A stretch of 64,000 bases of DNA from Pycnopodia helianthoides (Eukaryota > Echinodermata > Asteroidea > Forcipulatida > Asteriidae): NCBI GenBank assembly GCA_032158295.1, contig CM063262.1, forward strand, positions 9,023,394 through 9,087,393. Direction: 5' to 3'. The notes under the pieces are model-generated. The model was not told where the DNA came from. It was given only the letters and a program-made list of their open reading frames with translations, and ran no database searches. Positions within the stretch are counted from its first letter, which is position 1. Every line of letters starts with the position of its first letter. Below, one piece after another: positions 36,639 to 47,047 of the stretch. Both the position numbers and the translations under genes were made by a program.

Positions 36639-37358
36639 CTTGTAGGGGAATTCTGCACGAATGCACAATTTTGAAACCATGGTTTATAACACATTGTTGC
36701 TACTGTTTTTATTGTACAATTAGATACAAAATAAACGTGTGGTTCTCCAGAGTTGCAGCAGTAGGATGTTTTTGTTAAACAGTGAAGCCACTGCAAGACT
36801 CACACGCAGTCAAACATTAATTAGAGGAACATTTGTATATTGACCTTATTCAACATATACTAGAAGTCAAAAGGAGATCGCTCATTTGTCCACCATGTTT
36901 GCCGCACGTCCAATTCGTGCGTTTTAATTGTTTCATCAACAATTTGCATTCAAGATGGCGGTTGGATGACGTCAATGCAAAAGCAGCATCGCTACCAAGG
37001 GTAGCGCACCGTATCAATACCACTTGATACCACTAATCTTTACAACTGGATCAACTAATTTATAGATTTTGTTCGGGATTTTTATGCGTTTTACTGCAAA
37101 CTAGGCGATGTAAACGAGTTTACTCTTTGAAAAAAATTATTAACATTGTGATCTAGTTTTTGACGGTTATTTGTGCATCTCCACCCCCCCAAAAAAAAAA
37201 TATTGCTATTTTGAATTGTGTATAATGTTGGTCGAATGTCCCGTATTAATGTGCTTGTCTGCATTCAGAAACTTGTTTTGATATCGGTTACAGTCTTTAA
37301 ACAAAATGAAAGTACAGAAAAAAATAAAATATCGTGCAACGAAATTCCGTTTAAATTT

Positions 37359-37592
37359 TCAAGCGATACCATTAAGGCCATCGACGCGCCTTAGCACTGA
37401 CTGGTGCTCCGAATTTAACAAGAAATGCTTGTATTGCTTACTATAATCAGGTTGACAGCGAAATGTGGCTTTGCATAAACTGGTACCACGTTTACATTTA
37501 ATGTTTGGATCACATGAAGCGTATACCAGCGAAATGCGTGTTGTTTTGCATACATCACACAATTGCCTCCAAGTCACGGCTTCTTCAGACAT
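37359..37592 (-). other. Open frame in intron 1 of gene E
   Basis: A 77-residue frame (MSEEAVTWRQLCDVCK start, several Cys) lies within intron 1 on the sense strand. It is also open at 9,834-10,037, but stops after 11 codons in gene F and is disrupted in gene C. It is more likely conserved intron sequence than a gene; an alternative exon cannot be excluded. Confidence 0.25.
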
Positions 37593-37883
37593 TCTGAAGC
37601 ACCTCTACCGAAAGCAAACGGCTTCATCGTGGAAGACTTAGTCAAAAGTGAAATCACAACATTGGTTTATGAAGCGAGTAAAACGTTTCACCATTTTAAA
37701 TAAAATACTTAAAAAAATGAAATAATTTCAACGAATGCCTGGAGTTGAAACAGATCTTGATAATTTGCTTTTGGTGTATTGAGATACCATTCTAAGTCGA
37801 AGTCAAATAGTGTAATAAATAAAAAAGATAAAGAAACAATTAAATACAAAGAATAGAAACGACGTGGAAGTGGTTCAACTTAC

Positions 37884-38045
37884 CCTTGGTGATTCACGAA
37901 GAAAAAGCTATGAAAATTCAACTGGAATCCGGTTGTGTGAGGAGGGTGTACTTGGGACTGGTCTTATATAGGATCCGGTATCCCATTACCAGCACGAAGA
38001 ATCTAGATTATAGGTCAGTAAAGTGTGTCCTTGCCCACACACTGT
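37884..38045 (-). promoter_or_regulatory. Gene E promoter and untranslated exon 1
   Basis: TATA box at 37981-37973 (CTATATAAG); exon 1 from about 37,950 to 37,884; GTAAGT donor at 37883-37878. The inverted repeat GTGTGTCCTTGCCCACACAC is at 38023-38042. The divergent promoter of gene F is about 1.2 kb away. Confidence 0.75.
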
Positions 38046-38326
38046 CATCGACTTTGATTTAATTACCAGGGATGCTATTATTCAGGCATATCCACCTTTC
38101 TGTTATTGATACCTGCTAAATGACGAGGCGAAACTTTTGATTTCTTTCTTTGTTTCGCGTGATCCAGTTTCAAATGAACTGATTTCCAACCCCGATGTAA
38201 TTAATACGTGGCACGTATTACTTGAAACAACACGGGGCATTCATATTCATTATTGGTGTTCCAATTAAATCAATTTGAAACCAGTTCAAAAATTAAGCAT
38301 GACCAAGAAGCGAGCATTTCAAATTG

Positions 38327-38835
38327 TTAAAGAGACTGTACGATTAGATACATTTTTTGAATTTGTAAGTGTATAATTAAAGATTAAATATTTCTTATGT
38401 AATCATTTTTTTTTAAAGCTATTATAAATGGTTTCTTACATGAAATGCTACTCAAAATTAATTGGATAACAACATTGTTATCAACTAAAGGCAAAATAGA
38501 TAGTGGAAGTAACAATACGTTTAATAAATGTGCCTTTCACCATTACATTTGTAGATAAGATTTTTTCAATAAATTCGTCAACAACTTGGTTTTTTGATGG
38601 AAAGATATTTAAGAATTGTAGGTTACAGTCCTACCTTTTTACACAAGCATTTCAGATTTACATATTTTATTAAACTTCCCCCTTTTTATTTTGCCTTTTA
38701 ATAGTTAATAACAACGTAGCTATCCAGTACGAAAACTTTCATAATAGCTTGAAAGCTGATCCTAAAAGAAATTGTTAATCTTAAGTTATAAACTAAAATA
38801 AAATTAATCTAAATATAATCGTACAGGTCCTTTAA
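38327..38835. mobile_element. Inverted-repeat element at the palindrome centre
   Basis: The left end GTTAAAGAGACTGTACGATTA matches the inverted right end TAATCGTACAGGTCCTTTAAC. The interior is AT-rich, non-coding and not symmetric. The E and F arms begin on either side, so this element is the spacer of the large inverted repeat. Confidence 0.55.
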
Positions 38836-39134
38836 CAAATTGAAATGCTCGCTTCCTGGTCATACTTTAGGATATTATTTTACATTTAATTGTTGAACTG
38901 GTTTCAAATTAGATTAAATTGGAGCACCAATAATGAATATGAACGCCCCGAGTTGTTTAAAGTGATACGTCCGGGCGTATTTGTGTCGTGGTTGGAAATC
39001 AGTTCATTCGAAACTGGATCACGCGAAACAAAGAAAGAAATCAAAAGTTTCGCCTCGTCATTTATCAGGTATCAATAACAGAAAGGTGGATATGCCTGAA
39101 TAAAAGCATCCTTGACAATTAAATCAAAGTCGAT

Positions 39135-39298
39135 GACAGTGTGTGGGCAAGGACACACTTTAATGACCTTTAACTAAGCTTCTTCGTGCTGGTAATGGGG
39201 TACCGGGATCCTATATAAGACCAGTCCCAAGTACACCCTCCTCACAAATCCACTTTCCCGCTGAATTTTCATAGCTTTTTGTTCGAGAACCACCAAGG
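39135..39298 (+). promoter_or_regulatory. Gene F promoter and untranslated exon 1
   Basis: The inverted repeat GTGTGTGGGCAAGGACACAC at 39139-39158 is followed by CTTCGTGCTGGTAATGGGGT, TATA box CTATATAAG at 39211-39219, and exon 1 from about 39,242 to 39,298 before GTAAGT. No upstream ATG is seen in exon 1. Order and spacing match the other five genes. Confidence 0.8.
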
Positions 39299-40247
39299 GT
39301 AAGTTGAACCACTTCCACGTCGTTTCTATTCTTTGTAGTTAATTGTTTCTTTATATTTTTACTTGTTATCTTATTTGAATTCGACTTAGAATGGTATTGC
39401 CACACATCAAATTATCATGATCTGTTTCAATAACAGGCATTCGCTGAAATTATTATTTTTTTGAAAGTATTTCATTTATTTGTTGAAACGCTTTAATCGC
39501 TTCATAAACTAATCGTGGTATTTCAATTTTGACTAAGTCTTCCACGTTGACGCCGTTCGCTTTCGGTAGAGGTGCTTCAGAATGCCTGAAGAAGCCGTAA
39601 CTTTGAGGCAATTGTGAGATTTATGCAAAATGATCACGTATTTTGCTGGTATACGCTCTATGTGATCCAAACATTAAATGTTAAAGTAGTACCAGTTAAT
39701 GCAAAGCCACATTTCGCTGGCAACCGGATTATATAGTCAATATAAGCATTTCTTGTTGTATTCGGAGTACCAGTCAGTGCTAAGGCACGTCGATGGCCCG
39801 ATATGGTATCGCTTGAACATTTAAGCGCGATTCCATTGCGCTATATACCATAAAAGGGTTACCAACGAAAACGGCGCGCTGCCCTTGGTAGCGACTCTGC
39901 TTTTGCAATGACGTCATCCAACCGCCATCTTTGATGTAAACCGTTGATGAAACAATTAATACGTACATATTTGTACGTGTGGCAAACATGGTGGGCCAAT
40001 GAGCGATCTCCTTTTGACTTCTAGTTGATGTTGAATAATTAATGTCAATATACAAATGTTCCCCTAATTATTGCTTGACTGCGTTTGAGTCTTGCAGTGG
40101 CTTCACTGTTTAACAAAAAACATCCTACTGCTGCAACTCTGTAGAACCACCCATTTAATTTGCATCTAATTGTACCAGAAAAAAAACCTTTATGTGTTAT
40201 AATCCATGGTTTTACAATTTTCCATTCGTGCAGAATTCCCCTACAAG

Positions 40248-41815
40248 ATGGCTGCCAAGCTGCTCCTTGCTTTTATGGCTCTTGCCGTCATGACTGCCTT
40301 CGTCATGGCCGATGAGGAGGAGGAATACTTCCCAGCGGAAGACCTCATGGAACTCGTCAAGAGAGGAAAGGGAAGGAACCGAGGTGGAAAAGGAAGGATG
40401 GGACCATTGACAAAAGATGATCTTACAGGTCAGTGACAAGAGAGTCTTTTAGAGGAGCATATTAATTGCCATACCGACCCTCTAGTTCAAAGTGATGTCT
40501 GAAGCATTGAATGGTGCTGAAAATAGAGAGTAATTTAACCAGTAATTCTGTAGGTACAACATTTTGATAAAACTCTTTTTGAAAGAGTTGTTTGCCCTGA
40601 GACAGCTGGTGTGGTATCGACGTTTCGATCAGTACACTCTGTACCCGCAGGTTTACTAGTTATAGTTACCTCATCTAGCTCTCAATCAACTATCAGTCCC
40701 TTCCCTGCCTCTTCAATTGAAGTATAGTTATTGAAAATTTAACTTGATTAACGAACAAAGTTAATGTTTAATGTTTTTTTTTTTTTTTTTTTTTCGGTAA
40801 AACTTCAATCATTCAATTTATTATACGTAATTATTTCAGTTGCTTCAATAAAAATTGGATCTGGTTTTCAGGTTTTTTTTTATTTTATAGAGTTCTCGAA
40901 GTTTATTAAAATTTATATGCAATTTTGTCTTTGGTAGCACAGGTTTAGTAAAGTTCTGTTTTGTGAAGTTTTTAATTAGTGAGCACTAGGGTGCAACTAT
41001 GTTTCTGATTAATATAACAAACAACTGCAAAAACAATTTAATTCTGGGTAAACCGTCTGTTGAAGTACTTTAAACACATTTTACCCAGGGAGCAGGGACC
41101 AACTTATGTTTTACCCCTGTCAAATGTTGGGCATATCAGCCCCTCTCCCCCTTCAACAGTCCCCATGTACCAGTATGTTTTATAGATTGGTTGTGTTTGT
41201 TTGTTGCTGAATTAGTTTCCATCATTTGGTTCAAGAAAAATGTTTTATTTCAAAAGAAGACCTAAAGATTTGCTTGATTTATTAAAACTTTACAAACAAT
41301 GTGCTGGTCTTAGATGCATATAGATATAATTTGGACCAGCGAGTATTCCTGATTTGTATTGAAAAATGTTGCTGTTATCAAATTGTTAATACATAAAATT
41401 AAACATTTTACTTATTGGGCACTATAGTTGTGATCAAAGCAGGCCTGTGGGTGTAAATGGAGTTATGAACTCTCACCCAGTTACTTCGCGCACGAGCTGT
41501 CAATTGATATGGTACAGGAGAGGGCTCGGGCAAACAGTAATTGGCGGAGAGTTCCTTTATTCATGTACAGAGCCAAAGGCTTGCTTTGACGACAGAGCCC
41601 TTTAATAAAGACCGGCAACAATTCAACAACCGCGGTCTGTGTTGTGTTGTATTTGTTTCTTTGTCATGTTTATGCTGTTGATGGTATTACTATTATCATG
41701 TATTTACAGTTTTCACTTTCTTACTTTTCTAGAGTGCTACAAGTTTGGCCAGCGTTGCGTGTGCGACAGGAGAAAGTTTGGCGAGGACCGATTTCTAGTC
41801 TGCAACGATGCTTAA
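40248..41815 (+). CDS. Gene F: secreted four-cysteine peptide precursor
   Basis: Coding exon 2 is 40248-40428 (exon starts 40234, after CATTCGTGCAG) and exon 3 is 41733-41815, giving 87 residues identical to gene E. I count five base differences from E in coding exon 2, all synonymous, and none in the 83 bases of exon 3. Just past the stop, 3 of 29 bases differ, and intron 2 has indels. This contrast supports both the join and the four-cysteine frame. Domains: signal peptide 1-21, acidic spacer, Lys-Arg at 38-39, Gly/Arg/Lys segment, C-x6-C-x-C-x12-C. It is the only plus-strand member. Intron 2 is 1,304 bp. Function is not assigned; a secreted effector or defence peptide is an inference. Confidence 0.8.
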
Positions 41816-42444
41816 ACTCCTACACAGATCCAACATTATACATCTATAGACCCCGCCCCGATGACGTTTTAAAGCCTGCCCTCTTCATTTTTTAAGACTC
41901 TTAAGACCCACCCACCTAGGCACAAGAACATTAATTTGTAGCACAGTTGGATGTGGGAGTGTTACCATTATCTTAGAAACCATACCTTGTTGCCATCACG
42001 TCACTATGACGTCATTTAATACGACTATTGAACTGCCATGACATTGCTGCGGCACGAGTGAAAGTAAACCAAAGCCGTGCGTGTGGTTCTAGTTTATTCC
42101 AATTGTTCAATGAGGTCGAAATGTGCGACTACATCCATCTGTTCTTAACATTTAGATTTGCCAAGAGTACGCGTGTCTCCAAACTGTTGTGTGTACTTAA
42201 CTTCAATAACTGACGTAGGGCGCATTTGGTGGATTTGGAAGCAACTTCTCCGAAATTGTGTCCAATAACTCAACGAAAGAGTTCTGCGCCAGTATTCCAA
42301 CACTCATAAGATCAATGCATGAACTGCTATGAGATAATGGCATGTTCAAATTACAAATAGAGTAACGTACAATTGAAAGAGGTGTAGTTTCTAATTTAAT
42401 TGAGTTGAACATAAAACATGTTGTCTTATTTTTGATTGGTTTGG

Positions 42445-42450
42445 AATAAA
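42445..42450 (+). terminator. Polyadenylation signal of gene F
   Basis: AATAAA in TTTGGAATAAAGTTACTTTTAAA, about 630 bp past the stop, matching the other copies. Confidence 0.7.
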
Positions 42451-42534
42451 GTTACTTTTAAAAGCAAAGAGAACTATCTGTCTTTACGTGTTTTTTTTTA
42501 TTAACAATTGGTTTTTTAGTGAAATTATTTTACA

Positions 42535-43035
42535 TTCTAAGAACTCCTTGATAAGAATTGACCTGAATTCCTGTAAAAGAACAACAACAAAAACAAACTG
42601 TAAATTTGACCCAAATTGTTTGTAATACTGCACTAGAAATAGTTCAGGCTCCACAGGATCCGGGAATCCAAGTCAATTCTGCCCGGGATGTTTTTGTTTG
42701 CGTGACAACATGATGTTAACACACGAGAAATCCCGAGACTTTGGATTAATACGAAAGCAGAACACTTTGACTCAAAGTCTGTGTGTAAGCAATTATCCTG
42801 TGTTCGACTGAAACGATGCGTGCTTTGGAGACCGGGAAGGGATCGTAGTTCTGTGTAAAAGGAATTGGATGAGCAGGACTATAAAATAATGATTTTCTGT
42901 TGTTAAAATTGACCAGGAAAACCTACAATAAATGCGAACTAAAAATAGACACTTCTTTGAAATTAAATGAAGAAATGTTTTAGGTCCAAAGGCAACCTGA
43001 TACCGGGTCAAATTTTACCTGGGAATTTTTAGAGT
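42535..43035. mobile_element. Composite inverted-repeat element, inverted copy
   Basis: Inverted and more diverged counterpart of 33,900-34,405, part of the F arm of the palindrome. Confidence 0.5.
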
Positions 43036-43489
43036 GTATTGTCTTAAATTATAATACGAAACAAGGGCTGTATGGGATTGACGTATACTGGGGTTGAAGT
43101 ACTCTGACCTTTAAAGGGTTCTGAGGACGACGTCAAATTCAACGAATGTGGTTTACTTAGATAATTGTCTAACGCTGAGAACAACTCCTTGCAAGAAACC
43201 CCGCTTTTGGTATTTTTATCTCTGTATAGCACCTCTTGGCCCTGTTTGGGTTAAGGACGCTTTCCACTTGGACTCGGAGGGAAGAGCAATAGACGACTTC
43301 GTCACCGTTTTTTTTTTTTTTTTTTTTTTTTACCATCATTTTTCGCCAGATACCAAGATCTTTCGGGAAGTTGGCATAATTAAAATCAAAAAAATAAAAA
43401 ATAATAATAAATAAATTCAAATACTATACATTTTAAAAACACTATAACCAAATGAAGCAAAGGTCAAAACAAACCTTTATAAGAATTCA

Positions 43490-44283
43490 ACTACCAGGTC
43501 AAAAGGAATACCAGATCCCTTGACTCCTATGTCAATTGACTCCAAGGTCCAATCTTATTGTCAATGGACGCCAAAGTCCTAAATCATGACACTGCCAGGT
43601 CCGACCTTACTGCCAATTGACCCCCAGGTCCAAGTTTCTTCAATGCACCATCAGGTCCTAAACTAGCAATTGACTCCCAGGTCCAAACGTATACCCTGGG
43701 CGCCCAGGTCCTTAATCAAATGACTCCATGGTCCAAGTTAGTATCTTCAGTGGACTGCCAGGTTTCAAACTACCAATGGACTCCCAGTTCAAAAAGTATA
43801 CCCTCAATGCACGCAGAGGTCTAAAATCAATGGACCGCCAGGTCCAACCTTTATCGTCAGTTGACTCCCGGGTCTTAGTTTGTATATTCCCTCAATAAAC
43901 GCCATGGGGTCGATTTCACAAAACTCTTCCTAACTTAGGACTAGCCCTAGGCAATGCTAAGAGATAGGACTAGTCCTTAGTACTGATCCTAACTTAGGAC
44001 TAGTCCTATCTCTTAGCATTGCCTAGGACTAGTCCTAAGTTAGGAAGAGTTTTGTGAAATCGACCCCAGGTCCTATTTCAATGGACCCTCAGGTACAACC
44101 TTATCGTCAATTGATTCCCAGGTCCCAAACTATCAAACACTCTCTACCCTCAAAGAACGCCCAGGTACTAAACTCCAGGGTCCAACCTTATAGTCATTTG
44201 ATTTTCAGGTCCAAGTTTGTATCTTCAATGTTCTCCCACGTCCTAAACTACCAATGGACTCCCAGGTTAAAAAATATACCATC
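43490..44283. repeat. Minisatellite in opposite orientation
   Basis: The same 28-30 bp family read as TCAATGGACTCCCAGGTCC, inverted relative to the other arrays as expected for the F arm. It is interrupted by a palindromic element at 43,906-44,067. Confidence 0.85.
43906..44067. mobile_element. Foldback element, 162 bp
   Basis: GGGGTCGATTTCACAAAACT at the left is matched by its exact inverse at the right. The inverted repeat continues inward through ACTTAGGACTAG and CTAAGAGATAGGACTAGTCC, so nearly the whole element can form one hairpin. Inserted in the minisatellite; non-coding. Confidence 0.85.
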
Positions 44284-44640
44284 TAATAATAAGCCAACAA
44301 TTTGGTTCTACAAAATGGCGGACCTTGTTAGTTCACGATGGAAAAAACCACACGATTCCAGGGCATGTTTATGTGGATCATTGTGTTCTACTTTTAAAGC
44401 CTTTTTCCAACCATATTAATTTCTAATAATAAGCCAACAATTTGGTTCTACAAAATGGCGGACCTTGTTAGTTCACGATGGAAAAAACCACTTGATTCCA
44501 GGGCATGTTTATGTGGATCATTGTGTTCTACTTTTAAAACCTTTTTCCAACCATGTTAATTTCATAACAAATGCTTACAAACGCTTTTTATAGCCCAAAG
44601 CACTCAAACCAAGGCAACGTTTCCCTTTAAACTCAAAACT
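44284..44640. repeat. Tandem duplication of a 140-bp unit
   Basis: TAATAATAAGCCAACAATTT starts at 44,284 and again at 44,424, with near-identical sequence between (TACAAAATGGCGGACC, TTATGTGGATCATTGTGTTC). Related to the 21,880-22,140 element, which has a strong hairpin around CGGCCATTTT..AAAATGGCCG. Confidence 0.7.
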
Positions 44641-44654
44641 GGGCTTGTTTGTTA

Positions 44655-44935
44655 TTCAAATAAGTTTAGGGTTTGGGGTTGAACAAAGAAAAATTTACTA
44701 GAGCGGGATTTGAACCAACGACCTCCGGATTAACGTACCGGCGCTCTACCAACTGAGCTATCTAGCCCTATGTTGGCGGTCACCCTATTTTGTCAATATC
44801 TTTGTTCGGGGTGCCAGTCAGAAGCCATGCAACTGTTAACTGCCGTGTAGCCAGGGATCACACCCAAGTTTACGATACATCCTGGGAAGCGGCAGCCACG
44901 GGATCACCATGAGGGGATGCGACTTTTTTATTTTA
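44655..44935 (-). mobile_element. tRNA-derived SINE, copy 1
   Basis: The minus strand at 44769-44699 carries a tRNA-like head with A box TAGCTCAGTTGG and B box GGTTCAAATCC. The acceptor ends do not pair well and the anticodon loop lacks U33. A shared non-tRNA body flanks it (TTGGCGG, TTTGTTCGGGGTGCCAGTCA). Confidence 0.7.
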
Positions 44936-44984
44936 AATGTCAAGTACTGAACCACAAGGGAAACTGACTGGGTAAATTTCAAAT

Positions 44985-45235
44985 GGTTTGGGGTTGAACA
45001 AAGACAAATTGACTAGAGCGGGATTTGAACCAACGACCTCCGGATTAACGTACCGGCGCTCTACCAACTGAGCTATCTAGCCCTATGTTGGCGGCCTCCC
45101 TATTTTGTCAATATCTTTGTTCGGGGTGCCAGTCAGAAGCCATGCAACCGTTAACTGCCGTGTAGCCAGGGATCACACCCAAGTTTACGATACATCCTGG
45201 GAAGCGGCAGCCACGGGATCACCATGAGAGGATGC
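44985..45235 (-). mobile_element. tRNA-derived SINE, copy 2
   Basis: Almost identical to 44,655-44,935 and spaced about 315 bp from it, so it arose by local tandem duplication rather than a second insertion. Confidence 0.7.
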
Positions 45236-46971
45236 GGCTACAGCTACGGCTACGACTGTTGCTAATGGTGTTGCTAAGGACCTCCTACACTTCAACACAT
45301 GATGAAGTGGAAAACTAGCCCTAGCCATAGCTGTATCCACTAATTCTGAGCTGTGTTCCGGCCAAAGCACTTAAAGTAACATCGGCATTGCCTGCTCATT
45401 TCCCAACATAAGGGGAAAAGGGGGTAATTTTTACAGTCACCACAGTCAACACACTTGTTAAAGAATTCCTCCTCAAAATTGTAAAACTCAGACAATGTGC
45501 ATAAATGATGAGTAAAATGACTAGCAAGCTGTGTCAATTTAACTAACTTAGTGAGTAATATGTGTGTTTTCAATAAACGCATGTGGTGCGTCAATAATCA
45601 AAATACGCTTTGTTTTGTGTGTCATTTCAAATGCGTCAAGAATAAGGTGTGTCAAATAAATTTAAACACTATCTTAAAAACAACTTAATCGGGGCCTATA
45701 ATGTAATAATTTCCTTTTGATTACGTGCTTTGCATTGAGTCCAATAATACTATTTTGTTCTCGACTCGACCACCGACCTCTTGGTTCACCTACTTGTAAT
45801 TGTTATTCTCTGTCTCAATGCAAATGCATGTCTTCAGGGACCATTGCCTGCAAGCTCTGCTTCTAAAATGGATCCCTCTGCAGTGGTCATGTTTGTTTTC
45901 ATCTATACTGCGTAGTTGTGTTCTTCAAACAAACAGATCGCTCTTGAGTGACAATGGTTTTATTATTGTTTAATACTGTGGAAAATAAATGAACCTTGAA
46001 CCTTGAATCATTTCTCAACATGTTTGAGATATTACATGACACATTGATATTAGGACATTTTAGTCACATTCACTGTTATTTATAATTATTTATTTACACA
46101 TCCAACAGCGCAAGCGCCAAAAACAAGATGGTGAATAGGAAACGAGAATAAATGTCAAGTTTTAGATGTGGGCACACAACCTCAAACGGGGAAAATCCAC
46201 ACAATAAGATAGGAATCCATATACAAGGTTTTAATATGAGGTGGGATTCGAACCGGGTTCCACAGAGGTGAAAGGCAGGGAAAGGGATCTGGAACTCTTT
46301 ATGTAATTTCATTATTTCAGAGGAGATGATTGTTTCATCACCACTTATCTGTTTAGTTTCCTACTTTGTGGCAGTAACATACTGGTTCTTTTAATCGAGA
46401 CTGGAAGCCAATAATCTTCCGGGTCGTCCTTGCTATTATTATAAGATTAAGCAGTCATTATTGCTTTTAAAAACATTTCTGATCAAAATGTTATTATAAT
46501 TTGTGCAACGAAACAAAAACAAATAAATGTACATTTAATACAAAATTATAACCAGACACTTCTTGTTACAATCAATTAATGGGAAGTGTTTTCTTGATGT
46601 TTGAGAATGTTGGTCTGCTTTCAATTGTGCGACTCTCCCCAATTATAATGTAATAAGGAGTGTGTTATGTGTTGGACAATTTAAACTGCCGTGCAAAATT
46701 GTTCACATAGATTGTAGCAATTTACTTTGGTAAATTTTAATATCAACAATCCAGATTTCAATTGTTTGGCACTGGGGTTGGGGCACTGACATCAATGGAG
46801 GCCAATCGAAGGTGGCTCTTTTGTAAACATGTGATGTCACAGGTCACATCGTCTATATTCGGTTGCATTGGCGGGTAACACCCCAGCTCTCGCTGGTACC
46901 CATTTGTACTACCAGGTGAAGAGAAGCATCTATAACAAAGTGCCTTTCTAAAAGGACACACGTGTTGAGAC
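45236..46971. other. Gene-free sequence
   Basis: No exon or RNA gene is supported. A B-box-like GGGATTCGAACC near 46,242 may be a SINE scrap. The sequence is otherwise AT-rich and unique-looking. Confidence 0.5.
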
Positions 46972-47047
46972 TGACCAAGCCAGAATTCGAACTCACATTC
47001 TGTAAATTACAGAACTTGAGTCTATCGTCCCGGATCGGCCACGACCC
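46972..47047 (-). repeat. Degenerate tRNA-Leu-like sequence
   Basis: On the minus strand GGTCGTGGCCGA begins an A-box region, CTCAAG gives a CAA-like anticodon, and AGTTCGAATTC resembles a B box. The D arm is mutated (GATCCGGGA), so it is a SINE head or tRNA pseudogene rather than a working tRNA. Confidence 0.45.

Noticed and set aside
36450..36680. A single-exon 76-residue protein starting 14 residues before the signal peptide in gene E (and likewise in F)
   Set aside because: The extra residues are encoded by intron 1 sequence that includes the CAG acceptor, and the end is read through the exon 2 donor.
44699..44769. tRNA gene, with a second at 45,014-45,084
   Set aside because: A and B boxes are present, but the acceptor stem does not close, the T stem has mismatches, position 33 is not U, and a SINE body is attached.
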